A stretch of 64,000 nt of DNA, from contig JAVEWJ010000003.1 in the NCBI GenBank assembly GCA_034004605.1, positions 62,001-126,000 of the forward strand. The letters run 5' to 3'. This document shows, in pieces, positions 25,270 through 34,248 of the stretch. A program made the translations under genes and the position numbers. The notes beneath the pieces are model-generated. The model saw only the letters and a list, made by a program, of their open reading frames with translations. It was not told where the DNA came from and made no database searches. The DNA is from JAVEWJ01 sp034004605 (GTDB taxonomy: Bacteria; Patescibacteriota; Gracilibacteria; UBA1369; LOWO2-01-FULL-3). The stretch's first letter is position 1. Each line of letters starts with the position of its first letter.

Positions 25270-26268
25270 TTAGTCTGTGTATTTTGGATAGAGCTTCGGG
25301 TCGATGGTTCGTTCGAAACATTTGTATCCTTTTTCGTATTCCCATGTGTCATTTAGGGAGTTTCCGCAATATCCGTCAACACATTTTGCGGAATAAGGAT
25401 ACTCGGCTTGCGCTTTGATTTTGCTATATGGATTGTCTTGGTTGAATGTGGTGCATAAGGAAAATTTAAACGGAGACAAAACTTTGTATTCATAAGGTGC
25501 TTCCGTTTCAGGGTCTAATGGAGCGGTGAATCCGGAAATAGAATTTTTCAATTCGGCGGTTGTTTTTGGAAGTTCTTCTTTATATCTCCAATAATCAATT
25601 ATTTGGTATTGAATAGTCTGAAGATCACTTACTCTTCGTTCGTCCATTCTAATTTGTCTTTGTTTCATTGGGGAACCCACCACTATAAAGCCGAGAACGA
25701 GAACCGCGAGAACAAGAATTGTACTTGTGAAGCCGACAAAGGCGGGGATTTTGGATTTATGTGGTTTGCTTTGAACTTCCCAAAGAAAATATCCGAAAAC
25801 GCCACCCGCAAGAATTAGAACGCTTAGAATTTTTAATGTGAATGGCAGTGTGAGTTCGCCGCTGTAAAATTTCTGGACCAATTGAATCAGATCAATAATT
25901 ACCGTAATTGCGGAGACAAATAGAGTGGAGTATGTAAGCCATTTTCTAAATTTTAGCTCGTGTTTTTCGGGCATTTTTTTGATGTCCTTTTGGATAAACC
26001 AGGAAAGGAGCATAAGAAGTGGAAAGGCTACGATTAGCATAGAACTCGATGTTCGAATGGTATCGAAAGAGCCATAAGGATAGAAGGTGAGAAGGTCGGG
26101 AAATTTGTAATCGATGTATGTGAAAAGCAGAGAAATCATACTGATTACACAGATATAAAGAAGGACGAGCATAAGGAGTGTAAGAAAAACATCTTTTGGC
26201 GTGGTGCGGACCGATTCAGGGGATGACTTTGTCTTGCTCGGTGTTTTTAAAGGTGGTTTTTTTGGCAT
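25270..26268 (-). CDS. DUF5671-type membrane protein
   Basis: 332 residues. Four to five membrane helices lie in the N-terminal two thirds (about residues 28-50, 72-92, 115-132, 145-165, 178-198). The order and the motifs RKWLTYSTLFVSA and GELTLPFTLKIL match DUF5671, common in CPR genomes; recalled, not tested. The C-terminal part (about 205-332) is soluble, with a pilin-like start (VSDLQTIQYQIIDYWRYKEE) and two paired Cys (CVDGYCGN). Role unknown. It sits between two tRNA-Val genes. Confidence 0.7.
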   Translation of the reverse strand: MPKKPPLKTPSKTKSSPESVRTTPKDVFLTLLMLVLLYICVISMISLLFTYIDYKFPDLLTFYPYGSFDTIRTSSSMLIVAFPLLMLLSWFIQKDIKKMPEKHELKFRKWLTYSTLFVSAITVIIDLIQLVQKFYSGELTLPFTLKILSVLILAGGVFGYFLWEVQSKPHKSKIPAFVGFTSTILVLAVLVLGFIVVGSPMKQRQIRMDERRVSDLQTIQYQIIDYWRYKEELPKTTAELKNSISGFTAPLDPETEAPYEYKVLSPFKFSLCTTFNQDNPYSKIKAQAEYPYSAKCVDGYCGNSLNDTWEYEKGYKCFERTIDPKLYPKYTD

Positions 26269-26389
26269 TTTATTTTTGTTAAATTTCTTTGTATTAATAT
26301 ACTCTTTCTCTTCTAAATTGTAAGGATTTTTATAAATTCGTTTTAAAAAATTATTAATCGGGTGTAAGATTTTTGCGTTTAGAGGTCGG

Positions 26390-26466
26390 GGGCGATTAGC
26401 TCAGCTGGTTAGAGCGCAGCATTCACACTGCTGAGGTCGATGGTTCGAGTCCATTATCGCCCACCA
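26390..26466 (+). tRNA. tRNA-Val(CAC)
   Basis: Cloverleaf with encoded CCA. Acceptor GGGCGAT/ATCGCCC as in the other tRNA-Val, anticodon stem CAGCA/TGCTG, loop TTCACAC with anticodon CAC at 26424-26426 and a normal A37. The 159 bases after it hold no gene, only three copies of GACTGG (26527, 26570, 26600). Confidence 0.95.
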
Positions 26467-26625
26467 TGCGACGCAGTTCATTTGATTATGTTTTGGCACT
26501 AGTATTTGCTATTTTTCGCAAGTCTCGACTGGCAAGCCCGATTCGCATTTTGCAAACATAGCCTAAAAAGACTGGTTCGCTGGATTTCGCAATGTTTAAG
26601 ACTGGCAGGATTTGCTTTTGTATTT

Positions 26626-26943
26626 TTAATAAAAAGTGATTTCGATTGCACCTGTGTCACCTCTGTCGATTCGGCCGTCTGAAAAGGTTTTTATTTGAGA
26701 ATTTGATCTAAGAATATTTTGCACGATTGGTTTTACCCTTGCGATACCGTTTTTAGAGTGGAGGCCTTTTCCCGTTATTATTAGGGTTTTTTTTATTTTT
26801 GAATTTATACATTCGCCCAAAAAGTTTTTTGTGATGGTATTAATTTGTTCTTCGTTTAGAAGACCGCGATTGTGAAAATCAAGCTCTTTCTCGGGCTTTG
26901 AAAGGTGTTCGTACTTATTTATTTTTCTGAATTTTTCTTTCAT
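26626..26943 (-). CDS. stand-alone Smr domain protein
   Basis: 105 residues, almost entirely one Smr domain: LDFHNRG (the LDxH start), IITGKGLHSKNG (the TGxGxHS loop) and a C-terminal GAIEITF strand. Smr domains, also found at the end of MutS2, cleave branched DNA or RNA; some single-domain forms act on stalled-ribosome mRNA. The substrate here is unknown. Next gene upstream, the membrane protein at 26947, begins 3 bases away on the same strand. Confidence 0.85.
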   Translation of the reverse strand: MKEKFRKINKYEHLSKPEKELDFHNRGLLNEEQINTITKNFLGECINSKIKKTLIITGKGLHSKNGIARVKPIVQNILRSNSQIKTFSDGRIDRGDTGAIEITFY

Positions 26944-26946
26944 TAA

Positions 26947-27297
26947 TTAAAAAATTATGTTGCCTATGAAAAAAGAAATCGCGTTTGTTGTAAATGATAG
27001 AACGAATGCGGAAGAGGTGTTTTTCGTTAAAAAAAATCGATAAAAAATTGCTTCGATTATTAGTGCGAAAAGTTCGGAAGAAATAATGTATGGTTGGCCT
27101 CTTAAAAATGCCGGAAAAATAAACCAAAGATATGGAAGTGTTAAAAGTGTTGCTATGGGGACCGTTAAAATTAATTTTTGAAATGAAATATTAAAAAAGA
27201 ACCGGCGATTTAAAAATAATTTAAGACCGCCGGCTGAAATCGTTTCAATTGAAATTGTAATTAAAAGCGCCTTTATGAAAGCGATTTCGTAATTCAT
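26947..27297 (-). CDS. small four-helix membrane protein
   Basis: 116 residues with about four hydrophobic helices (for example LILTVPIATLLTLPYLWFIF). No family is recognised. The ATG abuts the TAA of the SLH gene (TAAATG) and the stop lies 3 bases before the Smr gene, so the three genes form one tight operon. Confidence 0.65.
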   Translation of the reverse strand: MNYEIAFIKALLITISIETISAGGLKLFLNRRFFFNISFQKLILTVPIATLLTLPYLWFIFPAFLRGQPYIISSELFALIIEAIFYRFFLTKNTSSAFVLSFTTNAISFFIGNIIF

Positions 27298-28410
27298 TTA
27301 TTTCAAAGATTCAAAGGTATTTGATGGCAAATCTCTAATATCGTTATCGAGTCTGAAGATCATTTCGGCCATTTCTCCTCTTGTAATGTCTTGACCGAGT
27401 GAGTTAATTGTAGACGGTATTGCATTTCCTTGGTCTAGTTGTTCAACATAAACTTCATACCAAGTACTTGTTTCGTCCATTGGAATTCCTCTGGATTTTA
27501 TGATAATTTTTGCAGCTTCTACAAAATTTATATACTGAGATGGCTTAAAAGAACCATCCGGATAACCATTAATGTAGTTCTTATTTTTTGCGACACAAAC
27601 ATATTTAACAAACCAATCATTTGATTTTGTTTCATCAAAATATGCAATCACATCTGAAAATATTTTTGCCGGTGCATTAGTTTGGTTTGCATAATATGCT
27701 AAGCAATTGTCTATATCAGTGTCTTCAGTTGTTGACTCTACAATTATTTTTGTAAATTCAGCTCTATTTATTTTGTTGTATGGTTTAAAAGTGTTGTCCT
27801 CATAACCGTTCACGATTCCTTCTTCTTTCAGATACGAAAGTGCATTATAATAACTACTATTTGAATCCACATCTTCGAAAACGAAGCTTATTTCATCTTC
27901 TTCCTCAAGGAAAAAAGTAGGCTCTCTTCCGTCAGTATAATAAGTATGAGTACCTGCAAATTCGATGTTTAATATTTTGTTTTCATAGTCCATTCCAAGA
28001 ATAGTATATTCGTATTCATAATGGTCAACGGGGCTTGTTTCCTCTTCCAAGAACGCTCCGTTTATGGGGTAAATGTTTGTTTTGTATGCGCCTTCAAATT
28101 CGCGCAGGTCAATTTCATCATTATCAAAGACATCTGGAAGGTATTCAATGCCAATACCATAGACTTCAAATGTATTGAATTTGTAGCCCTTTGAGAAACA
28201 TTCGTTTGCAATCAGTCTATCGAATGGTGTTGCTTCATCGGTTACTGAATATTCTTGCGTGAAAATTCCGAATTCATCGAGAAAGTCTTCAGTGTTATTG
28301 AAATATGCGCATGAGTCCACATATTTTTCGCCTTCGGGGATAATATCGGCAAAGGCTGTGGGGGCACTTATAGTGGCCAAGGCCAAAAGTGCGAGGAGTG
28401 TTTTTTTCAT
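27298..28410 (-). CDS. exported SLH-domain protein
   Basis: 370 residues. Signal peptide MKKTLLALLALATISAPTAFA. An N-terminal half of unknown fold precedes three S-layer-homology segments: ALSYLKEEGIVNGYEDNTF with INRAEFTKII, KNKNYINGYPDGSFKPSQYI and ITRGEMAEMIF. SLH domains bind pyruvylated or related cell-wall polymers and hold proteins to the envelope. The middle segment is spread over a longer insert than usual. First gene of the operon with the small membrane protein and Smr. Confidence 0.85.
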   Translation of the reverse strand: MKKTLLALLALATISAPTAFADIIPEGEKYVDSCAYFNNTEDFLDEFGIFTQEYSVTDEATPFDRLIANECFSKGYKFNTFEVYGIGIEYLPDVFDNDEIDLREFEGAYKTNIYPINGAFLEEETSPVDHYEYEYTILGMDYENKILNIEFAGTHTYYTDGREPTFFLEEEDEISFVFEDVDSNSSYYNALSYLKEEGIVNGYEDNTFKPYNKINRAEFTKIIVESTTEDTDIDNCLAYYANQTNAPAKIFSDVIAYFDETKSNDWFVKYVCVAKNKNYINGYPDGSFKPSQYINFVEAAKIIIKSRGIPMDETSTWYEVYVEQLDQGNAIPSTINSLGQDITRGEMAEMIFRLDNDIRDLPSNTFESLK

Positions 28411-28569
28411 TTTTTTTGTTAACGAATAAATTTATTCTATTCTACTTACCCGATACTAAAATTTAAAGCAATTTTTCGATTGCGGGATTTTCCAGATTTT
28501 GGATGCTTGCGCTTTTTTGATTGTTTATTATTTCTTAAATTTTTATTATTGAATCAAATAAAAATATCA

Positions 28570-29058
28570 ATGATTGAAAAATTTTCTTTAGAAGATTTAG
28601 AAAAAATCGAAAGCGATGAGGAGGACCAACTCAAGCCTGTTTTGTCCGATGAAGACGGTGAGTTTTTTGAATTTAGACAAGCTTTACCGGACTTGGAAGA
28701 CGGAATTAAGCCTATGACAGATGAGACTTCGAGGGGATATTTTGATTTTTCTCAAAGAGAAGCATGTGTTATTCGAAAATCTCATAAATTTTCAAGAAAT
28801 ACTCCTAGTGGTTATGATACCGAGAGAATAAAATCGGGATTGGTTATGCCTTCGCGTTCTTCTCTTGAACTTACTACAAGGCAAATTAGATTAAAATGCG
28901 ACAAGGTTTTAAATTCTGATACTAAAAATCCTTTTGATCGAAATGCGGAGGAAGTAAAGACAAGAAAAATCAAAAAAACTGCTCCGAAAACAGATCTTAA
29001 TATTGAAGAAGTAGACGATTTTGCTAGGAGGCTACTTGAGGCTGTTAGAAATAAATAA
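28570..29058 (+). CDS. uncharacterised acidic protein
   Basis: 162 residues from ATG 28570; an upstream ATG at 28480 would add a hydrophobic stretch from the AT-rich leader. Asp/Glu-rich N-terminal half, Lys/Arg-rich C-terminal half (KTRKIKKTAPK), no membrane segment and no recognised domain. Confidence 0.5.
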   Translation: MIEKFSLEDLEKIESDEEDQLKPVLSDEDGEFFEFRQALPDLEDGIKPMTDETSRGYFDFSQREACVIRKSHKFSRNTPSGYDTERIKSGLVMPSRSSLELTTRQIRLKCDKVLNSDTKNPFDRNAEEVKTRKIKKTAPKTDLNIEEVDDFARRLLEAVRNK

Positions 29059-29155
29059 AATTGAATTTTTTTAGAAAATTTTAAGAATTAATTTAGAAAT
29101 TATTCAAGAATTTTTAATTTCCGTTTGATACAATCGGGATGTTTTTATAAAAACG

Positions 29156-29863
29156 ATGAATATTTTTAAGATAATTTTTGAATTGTGTTTTCCGGAAAAA
29201 TGCATTTCATGCGGATCCGAGGGTGAAATAATTTGCGACAAGTGCAAATCGTTCATTGAAACATTAAAAACATTTGAATGCTCCGCCTGCTTTAAATCAA
29301 CGAAATTTGGCGAATTTTGTTGTGATAAATGTTCGAAAGAATTTTTCTTCGATTATCTTTTAGTAAGCACAAGATATAGCCGTTCTCCGCTTATTAAAGA
29401 GTTGATTAAAAGATTTAAGTACCGAAACAAAAAAGGACTTACGCTCTTTTTCGGGGAAATATTAAATAAAAGATTTGAAGAATTTCTTTTAGTCCGGCCG
29501 GACTTAAAAAACATCGTTGTATCCCCCGTTCCTATGGATAGAAAAAAAGAGAAGGAAAGAGGATACAACCAAAGTGAACTTTTATCAAAAAATCTTGCAA
29601 AACATTTTCGACTTACTCACTTAAGCCCATTGAAGTGGATAAAATATGCCGGCCAGCAAGCCGGTAAAAGCAGGCAAGAAAGAATTATGTCCAGAGCCTT
29701 TTCTATGGGAGTTGTGAAAGGATTTCAGGATAAAATCTTCGGTAAAGATTTTCTTTTGGTGGATGATGTGGCTGCAACCATGAGTACCGTCAACGAATGC
29801 AGTCGCGTCCTTAGAGAAAACGGAGCAAAATCTATAGGCGTGATTGTAATTTCAAGAAAATAA
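29156..29863 (+). CDS. comF: ComF-family phosphoribosyltransferase-like protein
   Basis: 235 residues. An N-terminal double zinc-ribbon (CISCG, CDKC, CSAC, CCDKC) precedes a phosphoribosyltransferase fold with VPMDRKKEKERGYNQSELL and the PRPP-loop region LLVDDVAATMST. The usual DDVxTTGxT is changed (TTG to ATM), so PRPP binding may be altered. ComF proteins are needed for DNA uptake in competent bacteria, with unclear chemistry. First of a same-strand run to dnaX with gaps of 1 to 37 bases. TACAAT lies about 25 bases before the ATG. Confidence 0.85.
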   Translation: MNIFKIIFELCFPEKCISCGSEGEIICDKCKSFIETLKTFECSACFKSTKFGEFCCDKCSKEFFFDYLLVSTRYSRSPLIKELIKRFKYRNKKGLTLFFGEILNKRFEEFLLVRPDLKNIVVSPVPMDRKKEKERGYNQSELLSKNLAKHFRLTHLSPLKWIKYAGQQAGKSRQERIMSRAFSMGVVKGFQDKIFGKDFLLVDDVAATMSTVNECSRVLRENGAKSIGVIVISRK

Positions 29864-29900
29864 AATTGATGGTAATATTGAGTAGCCTTTAAGAAATTTT

Positions 29901-30980
29901 ATGAAGATTGCAATCGATGCGTCAAGATATGGTCACAAATCGGCTACGGGAGTTGAGTGGTATAGTTTTCATATAATAAACCACTTAATTCAAGAAAATA
30001 AAGAGCATGAATTTCTTCTTTATTGTAGGGATAAAATAGATATTGAAGAAAGTGAAAGAGTGAAACTGAGAGTGATAAAAAATAAAAGGCTCTGGACTAT
30101 TCTTGGGCTTACAAATCGGATTTTTAAAGACAAACCCGATTGTCTTTTTGTGCCTTCGCATACTCTTCCAATATTATTACCCAAAAGGAGTGCGATTATG
30201 ATTCACGATCTCGCGTTTAAAAGATATCGCGATTCTTATAAATTGTTTCAATATTTATACTTGGATTTAAGCACCAGATTTGCAGTGAGATTTTCCTCTA
30301 GAATTCTTGTTCCAAGCGATGCAACAAAAAATGATCTGATTCGTTTTTATAAATGTGATCCGAAAAAGATTTCAACCATTTATCACGGTTTTGATTCGAA
30401 TGAATACCTTGAAGAAAAGGATATGAAAAAGGCAAGTAAGTTTTCAGCCAAAATTCCATATTTACTTTTTGTGGGACGAATAGAGACTAAAAAAAATATA
30501 TCAAAAATTTTAAAAGCATTTGAAAGAATTAAGGAGAAGTATTCGGATTTTTCTTTAATTCTTGCAGGAAAACCCGGAGTTGGTTATCCGGAAATCGAAA
30601 AACAAATCTCAACGATGAAACACAAACAAGATGTAATTCTTCCGGGATATATTAGCGAGGAAGAAAAACGATATTTATATAAAAACGCTGTTTGTTTCGT
30701 TTTCCCTTCTCTTTTTGAAGGATTTGGATTCCCGGTGCTTGAGGCTTTTGCATCGAAATGCCCTGTGGTTTGTTCGGATTCCGGTTCACTTCCGGAGGTG
30801 TGTGGAGAGGCTTGTATGCTAACAAATAATAATGATGACGGAGCCCTTTACGAAAACATTTTTAAACTCATCGAAAATAAAGAAATAAGAGAAAAATTGA
30901 TTAATATGGGACTTAATAGACTTTCTTTTTTTGATTGGGAAAAGTGCGCGAAGGAAACCCTTAAAGCATTAACAGTATAA
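29901..30980 (+). CDS. GT4-type glycosyltransferase
   Basis: 359 residues. GT-B fold: the N-terminal domain starts MKIAIDASRYGHKSATGVEW. The C-terminal nucleotide-sugar domain has FVGRIETKKNISKILKAF and the E-x7-E region FEGFGFPVLEAFASKCPVV. It should transfer a sugar from a nucleotide donor to a surface glycan or lipid; donor and acceptor are unknown. No signal or membrane helix. One base before polX. Confidence 0.85.
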   Translation: MKIAIDASRYGHKSATGVEWYSFHIINHLIQENKEHEFLLYCRDKIDIEESERVKLRVIKNKRLWTILGLTNRIFKDKPDCLFVPSHTLPILLPKRSAIMIHDLAFKRYRDSYKLFQYLYLDLSTRFAVRFSSRILVPSDATKNDLIRFYKCDPKKISTIYHGFDSNEYLEEKDMKKASKFSAKIPYLLFVGRIETKKNISKILKAFERIKEKYSDFSLILAGKPGVGYPEIEKQISTMKHKQDVILPGYISEEEKRYLYKNAVCFVFPSLFEGFGFPVLEAFASKCPVVCSDSGSLPEVCGEACMLTNNNDDGALYENIFKLIENKEIREKLINMGLNRLSFFDWEKCAKETLKALTV

Positions 30981-30981
30981 C

Positions 30982-32730
30982 ATGTTTTCAAACAAACAAA
31001 TCGCAGAAGTGTTCTATGAAATGGCAGATGTTTTGGACATTAAAGGTGATAATCCTTTTAGGATTAACGCTTTAAGAAGAGGCGCCCTTATCGTGGAAGG
31101 ATTTTCCCGGGAATTTTCAGAAATGTATAAAGAAGATCCAAACTCTTTAAATAATATTCCGGGTTTGGGCGAGGGACTTCGGTCTAAAGCAGTGGAACTT
31201 ATTAAAACCGGAAAATGTAAAGAGCACATTGAAATGCTCAAGGGGTTTCCAGAGGGGCTTATAGATATGCTCAGGCTTCGGGGGGTTGGACCGAAAAAGG
31301 TAAAATTATTTTATGAAAAACTAGGCATTAAAGATATTAAGAGTCTAAAGAAAGCCTGTGAAAAGGGTGAAATAGCAGGTCTCCCTAAAATGGGTAAAAA
31401 ATCACAAACCGAGATACTAAATGCAATTTCTGAAACCCAGTTGTTTTCTCAAAAAAGATTTTTAATAGATAGTGCGCTTTTTGATGCGGAGAGTTTGATA
31501 GAATATTTGAAAGACTCTTCTGTTTTGAAACATATTCAATATGCAGGAAGTCTAAGAAGGTTTCAGGACACTATCGGGGATATCGATATATTGGCGACAA
31601 TCAAAGGACACGATACTTCTTTACTTATGAATCACTACCTTGGCTATCCAAAAATTTTCAAAATTTTATCAAAAGGCGATACAAAATCTTCGGTGATTTT
31701 GCTTTCCGGTATTCAAGTGGATTTAAGAGTTGTAGAGGATAAATCTTTCGGGGCCGCCTTGCATTATTTTACAGGTGACAAACAACACAACATTAAAATT
31801 CGTGATTTGGCTAAAAAGAAGGGGCTTAAAATTAGTGAATATGGAGTTTTCGATGGTGAAAAAATGGTTGGTGGTGTGAAAGAGCAAGATATTTTCGATG
31901 CTGTAGGACTCCCCTATATTCCACCGGAACTTCGAAGAAATGATGGAGAAATCGAATATGCTTTATCAAATGGTGGTATACCTGAATTGATTCAACTTTC
32001 TGACCTTCGTGGAGATTTACATGTTCATTCAACTTATAGTGATGGAAAATATTCGATGATGGAAATGGCGGAGGCTTGTTTCAAACTGGGCCTTAAATAT
32101 ATGGCATTTGCCGACCATTCTTCTTTGATACCCGTTACCGGAGGTATGGATGAGGTAAAAATCCAAAAACAATGGAAAGAAATCAATGAAATAAATAAAA
32201 AATTCGAAGGCCTGTTTCATGTTTTTAAAAGCTGTGAAGTGGATATAAGAAAGGATGGTTCTCTTGATTTTTCCGATGAAATTTTATCAAAATTGGACTT
32301 TGCTATAGCCAGTGTGCACATGAGGTATAAAGAACTAAACAGAGAAACCCAAACCAAAAGAGTAATTTCGGCTATATCGAATCCTTTCGTAAAAATTTTG
32401 GCGCACCCTACCGGAAGAAAGATAAACGAAAGACCTGAAATCGATATGGACATGGAAGCTATTGTGAAGGCTTGTGTCGATAATGATGTCGCTCTTGAAA
32501 TAAACAGCAACCCAATGAGGCTCGATCTTTATGATAAACTCATAGTTATGGCTAAAGATTTGGGTGCGAAATTTTCAATAGACAGTGATTCTCACTTCCC
32601 AAACGATTTCGATTATCTAAAATTTGGTGTTGGTATGGCCAGGAGAGGTTGGCTTGAAGCAAGTCATGTTATTAACACTTTGCCTTTAGAAAAATTTAAA
32701 AGTATACTTAAGAAAAATTTTAACAACTAA
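30982..32730 (+). CDS. polX: family X DNA polymerase with PHP exonuclease domain
   Basis: 582 residues, the usual bacterial PolX length. Order: helix-hairpin-helix DNA-binding repeats (NNIPGLGEGLRSKA, LRGVGPKKVKLFY), nucleotidyltransferase palm with AGSLRRFQDTIGDIDIL (the GDID metal ligands), then a C-terminal PHP phosphoesterase starting RGDLHVHSTYSDG with ADHSS and a late DSDSH. Used in gap filling during base-excision repair, with 3'-5' exonuclease from PHP. A one-base gap to the glycosyltransferase indicates one transcript. Confidence 0.93.
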   Translation: MFSNKQIAEVFYEMADVLDIKGDNPFRINALRRGALIVEGFSREFSEMYKEDPNSLNNIPGLGEGLRSKAVELIKTGKCKEHIEMLKGFPEGLIDMLRLRGVGPKKVKLFYEKLGIKDIKSLKKACEKGEIAGLPKMGKKSQTEILNAISETQLFSQKRFLIDSALFDAESLIEYLKDSSVLKHIQYAGSLRRFQDTIGDIDILATIKGHDTSLLMNHYLGYPKIFKILSKGDTKSSVILLSGIQVDLRVVEDKSFGAALHYFTGDKQHNIKIRDLAKKKGLKISEYGVFDGEKMVGGVKEQDIFDAVGLPYIPPELRRNDGEIEYALSNGGIPELIQLSDLRGDLHVHSTYSDGKYSMMEMAEACFKLGLKYMAFADHSSLIPVTGGMDEVKIQKQWKEINEINKKFEGLFHVFKSCEVDIRKDGSLDFSDEILSKLDFAIASVHMRYKELNRETQTKRVISAISNPFVKILAHPTGRKINERPEIDMDMEAIVKACVDNDVALEINSNPMRLDLYDKLIVMAKDLGAKFSIDSDSHFPNDFDYLKFGVGMARRGWLEASHVINTLPLEKFKSILKKNFNN

Positions 32731-32739
32731 CAAAAAAGT

Positions 32740-33135
32740 ATGTCTAAAAAAATCGTTATTCCAGCCCTAATCCTGGGTGTTCTGTCAGTAAGTTCATGCT
32801 CTTTAATGAAGAGCGAGGAGCAATCTTTTATAGACGCTAATATTGAAGCAACTTGTGCGCTTGCCGATATTGACTTAAATGATATCAACCAAGACAACTC
32901 AAAAATGATTGAAAATATTTACAAGAAACATGGTTTTCCTGTTGAAGATGAAGAAGCACTTTTGCAATACATGACTAAATATGAATCAAATCCAGAAGTT
33001 GTATCTGCAATTGAAAAAGGATCCGCTGATTGCAGACAGAAGATGATTGATAAAATTATGAATAGTGTAGAAGTTCCTACCGAAGAAGAAGTGAAAATTC
33101 CTGTTGGAACCGGCGAAGTTTCGGACGTTGAATAA
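32740..33135 (+). CDS. small lipoprotein
   Basis: 131 residues. Lipobox VSSC closes a short signal. The mature part is acidic and helical with two further Cys (EATCALAD, SADCRQKM). No family is recognised. It lies 9 bases after polX and 18 before a glycosyltransferase in the same operon. Confidence 0.65.
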   Translation: MSKKIVIPALILGVLSVSSCSLMKSEEQSFIDANIEATCALADIDLNDINQDNSKMIENIYKKHGFPVEDEEALLQYMTKYESNPEVVSAIEKGSADCRQKMIDKIMNSVEVPTEEEVKIPVGTGEVSDVE

Positions 33136-33153
33136 TTAAAAATTTTTAAGAAA

Positions 33154-34239
33154 ATGAAAGTTGCTCTGGTTCATGATTTTTTGATTAGACTAGGTGGTGC
33201 CGAAAGGGTTCTTAAGGTTCTTTCGGATATGTTTCCGAATGCTCCGATTTATACCTTGCTTTATGATGAATCTAAAGTAGGTAAAGTGTTTCCAAAGGAA
33301 AAAGTAAAAACGTCCTTTTTGCAAAAATATCCGAAGTTTATAAAGAATTATCAAAGGTATTTAACATATAAAATGCCTAGAGCTATAGAAGAACTTGATT
33401 TTTCTGAGTTTGATTTGGTTATTAGTTCTTCAAATTCTTTCGCGCATGGAATAATCACCAACACAGATACAAAACATGTTTGTTATTGTCATAGCCCGAT
33501 GCGATATGCTTGGGATTGGGCAAATGAATATGTCGAGGAAAATAACATTTCCGGTATTAAAAGGGTCGTTTATTCCTATTTAATTAAGTATCTAAGAGAA
33601 TGGGACAAAATATCCGCAGATCGTCCGGATAAATATTTGGCCAATTCTTCAAATGTTCAAAAAAGAATAAAAAAATATTACGGCCTTGACTGCGATGTGG
33701 TGTTTCCTCCTGTTGATGTGAACAGGTTTAATGTTAAAGGCACTAATCAGGATTATTTTTTGGTTGTTTCTAATCTTACTCCTTATAAAAAGGTGGACTT
33801 GGCTGTTCGGCTTTTTAACAAAATTGGTAAAAGACTTGTAATAATCGGCGGTGGTCCACAAAGAGCTTATTTAAAGAGCATTGCGGCGCCAAATATTGAT
33901 TTTCTGGGCTTTAAAAGCGATGAAGTTGTGAAAGAATATATCGAAAACTGTCGGGCTTTTATTTTCCCGGGAGAAGAAGATTTCGGGATTACGCCTCTTG
34001 AAGCGATGGCTGCGGGAAAACCGGTATTGGCCTATGGAAAAGGTGGCACTTTGGAGACCGTAGTATCGGGAAAAACTGGCGAATTTTTTTACGAACAAAC
34101 TCTTGAATCAATGGAGGATGGACTTGCTAGACTCCTTTACAATGAACAATTTTATGATGCGAACAATATTCGGAAACATGCGGAAAATTTTTCAATCGAA
34201 ATTTTTAAGAAAAACATCAAAAAACATATATTGGATTAA
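33154..34239 (+). CDS. GT4-type glycosyltransferase
   Basis: 361 residues. GT-B fold: MKVALVHDFLIRLGGAERV, YCHSPMRYAWD, then the donor domain with VSNLTPYKKVDLAVRLF and FPGEEDFGITPLEAMAAGK. The N-terminal motifs are typical of enzymes that add mannose or related sugars to lipid-linked or surface glycans; that is inference. Second glycosyltransferase of the operon. Confidence 0.85.
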   Translation: MKVALVHDFLIRLGGAERVLKVLSDMFPNAPIYTLLYDESKVGKVFPKEKVKTSFLQKYPKFIKNYQRYLTYKMPRAIEELDFSEFDLVISSSNSFAHGIITNTDTKHVCYCHSPMRYAWDWANEYVEENNISGIKRVVYSYLIKYLREWDKISADRPDKYLANSSNVQKRIKKYYGLDCDVVFPPVDVNRFNVKGTNQDYFLVVSNLTPYKKVDLAVRLFNKIGKRLVIIGGGPQRAYLKSIAAPNIDFLGFKSDEVVKEYIENCRAFIFPGEEDFGITPLEAMAAGKPVLAYGKGGTLETVVSGKTGEFFYEQTLESMEDGLARLLYNEQFYDANNIRKHAENFSIEIFKKNIKKHILD

Positions 34240-34248
34240 TCTCTTGTT

